This document shows, piece by piece, positions 61,222 through 64,000 of a stretch of 64,000 nt of DNA. Within the stretch, counting starts at the first letter, position 1, and every line of letters begins with the position of its first letter. The notes beneath the pieces are model-generated. The model worked only from the letters and a program-made list of their open reading frames with translations. It made no database searches and was not told the DNA's origin. This DNA is from Nemopilema nomurai (Eukaryota; Cnidaria; Scyphozoa; Rhizostomeae; Rhizostomatidae): assembly GCA_003864495.1 (NCBI GenBank), contig ML133493.1, forward strand, positions 2,549,820 to 2,613,819, read 5' to 3'. A program made the position numbers and the translations under genes.

Positions 61222-64000
61222 TCTAAGCCTCTAATACGAAGCACACAAGGCAAGAGCGACCCTTTATACAACCTGAATAAAAACGGTGTAATACTGAATA
61301 TTCATTTCATTTTCAAATTATTATCCGAAGTTTGCAAAACATGACCTTTGATAAAAACGTTTGGTATTTTGAAAGGATCATAAATATGAGAATATTTTGT
61401 ATTACCATGGAAACTGTGAGATGCCAATTGGCAACATCGGGAATTTGAAGTAGTCTAGAAAACAAACATTAACTCTGTGTCTTTTAATTTTTCTTACAAA
61501 TCAAACTAGCTAAAAAGAATCATAATAAATCTAATTGTGAACAAGTGCTTTGTGGTACAAAACTTCACAATTGCTATAAAAAGCGGAACTATTTTTCGCA
61601 TACTTAAAAGTACTTTTTCGTCCGACAGTCCTCAGAGTATGCAAACGTCGGAAGATAACCAAAAACTGACCGAATAAATAGCCAGATGCGGATCGAAAAC
61701 ACTAGAGGGTGATAAGCAGAGCGTGTGATTGGTTATAATTGATCAATCTGCGTTACTTAACACCTCACTTTAGAAGAGCCCTAGGGAAAAGACGAACTCT
61801 TTCTGTCTACAAAGAATGGGATTTTCCATTGAAATATAGACAGACTCCAAAACACCTAGGTGAAAGGACGACCTAGCTTGCCCAATTATACGAAAATTGT
61901 CGTCACTGTATGTTTTGGCGCAATCTGGATTCTCTAAAAGATGTTGTCCTATAGTCGAATCGCAATTAATTAAATCTAATTAGGCAGCACAAGAATCAAC
62001 ACGTTATTAATCAATGAGAGTGAAGAAAAAATTAATATGTAGAAAAAGGGACCTATTTAGAATGGAAAGTTGTAAAGCAATCTTTTGTTTTTGTTCAAAC
62101 AAAGGGAGACTTTGCAATTGATGCAAGAAATTCTTGAATATCCATTTGGACAAAATCTGCATCTCTGTTTTGCAGAGAGCCAGGGCGAGCAAGAGAGAGA
62201 TGACGCATTGCCTGCTGTTTTCTGTAGCTCTGAATCTGACTCATTAGAGCTTTACAATGTTAATATTTACAATATCTATACAATACTGAACTATATTTAT
62301 ACCACTATTCTAAAAATAAATTTGCTGACAAATGTTATGTGAGGCCGATGAAATGGGTGTAAATTGAGGAGCGAAAGGAGGTGTGTCAGCATGACGTGAT
62401 GTGGCAATGCAAAGTAAACAAACGAGTCACTACAATGGAAGCTAATTGAAATGATAATATAAACGTCGCAACAGATGCTGACAGACCAATACATATCCAT
62501 TAAAAGGCGTGATATTGTAACACGCAACTGAGATATCACGAAATATAACAAACACAGAAGCCAATCTTTGCAATATAACAAAAACACCATTTGAGATGTA
62601 CGAATAGTGGCTATGGAAAGGGATGCTTTTTTACCTTTTTATGATAGAAGTTGATGTATAAAGTATGATAGATAGATGATGATTATGACTTTTGGTGTTT
62701 GCGAAGGCATCAGTTCCGTAGGCCTGTTGTGAAGAATTGCTTGCATGTGTGGAGGAGCATAAACGTCAGTGTTTGGTATAAACCATTGTAACCTGGTTAT
62801 TTAAATGGATATTTATGCTTTGTTGATATATTCTTCAACTGAACTGCTTACCCATGTTTTTATGTACCACCTGAGTATAATTTTTCTAATTCTTTTTCTG
62901 TGCGAACTTTGCACAACTACATGCTTTATGAGGTTAGAAGTGATTGACACTCGACTGAAGATGGAAGGCACACTCCGGTATGATAAGCTGGTTTAGTTTA
63001 TTCTACGAACGACGCAAGAGATCTAGCAGTTTGTACACGAGCGCAGTTTTAGTTGAGCTACTTTTTACTCTTTCAATAGCCTCTTGTTTCCCTTGCGAGG
63101 GGCAAATCACTTCAAAAAAGTCTCGTACACCTTTTGTTGCTACATCAAAGTATCCTTGGAAATCTTATTGTTTTCGTGGAAATCTCGTACGCTATTGGCA
63201 AGAGTGAATGCATCTTGTTTAACGATTCTTACATGGCAACATTGGTATCTTATCATAAGGTCATGTCTTTTGCCACTTGCATATTATGCTCTAAAAATAC
63301 GGCAACTGATTACCTTACCACATCCCCTCACCTCCCCCCCCCCCTTCCTCCCCGAAAAAAACCAGGTTGCGTTGGAAATTTCGCCACCCACATAGGGTTA
63401 AAAATATAATGCAAGTCCAAATGCAAGCTCAATTATCAGGTGTGCGGAAATGCCCCCCAACCTCGTTTTGTTTCCTTTGTCTATTTTTGATGTATCTTTT
63501 GTTTACTGCTGGGTTTTTGTTTTGTTGTTGGAACATGGAAGTAGGTGTCAACACCTAGAGAGAAGGAGAGTATTTATTATATATATGAACCAGGGGGCAT
63601 TGGGAGGACGTGTAGTCAACCAAAAAGTGCCCTTTTTGTCCAAAACTCCCATTCGTCCAATGCTTTTCTTAAAAGGTGAGAAATGAGTTTTGTAGAATGC
63701 ATAAATAACTCCCTTTCGGGTGAAGCGTTGCCGTTAGGAAGAACCCAGATTCGAAAGTTAACTTCTGTTGTTTATACTTTCAAGATCCAATCATTAGATC
63801 CTAACTTGGATGGCATTTGATCTCTACCTTCCAAAAAAATTCAGCGAGGCCAAGGTTAATTGCTTTTGTGATCCTGTCGACATCACGCATGGAGCTGGCG
63901 AGGTATTCTCCAGGGGCACCAAGCATCACATGGAAATTTTATTGAGTACCACGCCCTTTTAAGATTTGCCACACCCTGCCAGCCCCTTTTATTTGCATTT
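61222..64000. other. Non-coding or unassigned region at the right edge
   Basis: AT-rich, with no supported exon or RNA gene. It includes a run of 11 C at 63334-63344 within a pyrimidine-rich tract. Frames at 62085-62342 and 62980-63686 look like chance frames in biased sequence. Confidence 0.35.

Noticed and set aside
63334..63344. Poly-C run as a possible structural or regulatory element
   Set aside because: A plain homopolymer in a pyrimidine-rich tract; nothing else supports a function.
1..64000. tRNA genes, rRNA genes or CRISPR-like arrays
   Set aside because: No tRNA B-box/cloverleaf pattern, rRNA core or regularly spaced palindromic repeats were seen; the only regular tandem array is the 22-bp minisatellite, which has no spacers.

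Overview
The window looks like nuclear DNA of an intron-rich, AT-rich, non-bilaterian-looking metazoan, most likely an anthozoan cnidarian. The genus cannot be named from the sequence. The reasons are the metazoan gene families (mTOR, a plexin, a Kazal/WAP secreted inhibitor), the many short phase-preserving exons with GT-AG introns, the absence of bacterial signals, and a mix of hAT-like and Harbinger-like miniature elements. All five supported genes lie on the minus strand.

Layout. (1) 432-4286: the first seven coding exons of mTOR, about 377 N-terminal HEAT-repeat residues. The rest lies beyond the left edge. (2) 7338-33905: a complete plexin in 42 coding exons. Every exon boundary could be placed by hand and all phases join, giving 1893 residues: sema, PSI, IPT and PSI repeats, one membrane span, and a split GAP domain with an inserted Rho-binding domain. 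(3) About 34-42.6 kb: non-coding, with a perfect 79-bp hairpin and a 650-bp Harbinger-like element carrying a Myb/SANT-like reading frame. (4) 42592-45682: a three-exon PAP2/inositolphosphotransferase-like membrane enzyme with one apparent single-base frame break. (5) 45.7-50.1 kb: non-coding, with diverged repeats and a hAT-like miniature element. (6) 50101-54032: a cysteine-rich secreted protease-inhibitor-type gene with Kazal exons in tandem, one a very recent duplicate, and two competing 3' terminal exons. (7) 57322-57906: the last two exons of a gene I do not recognise. (8) 58-64 kb: no gene I can support, with one more SANT-bearing repeat remnant.

The genes do not form an operon or a pathway. 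mTOR is a growth-control kinase, plexin a semaphorin receptor acting on small GTPases, the PAP2 protein a probable lipid or phosphate-transfer membrane enzyme, and the Kazal protein is extracellular. The most notable points are the lysine in place of the conserved second GAP arginine of the plexin, a furin-like site in its ectodomain, a GC-AG intron right after the membrane-span exon, 10- and 11-codon microexons in the sema domain, two isolated frame breaks in otherwise conserved exons, and several mobile-element copies with readable terminal repeats and target duplications.
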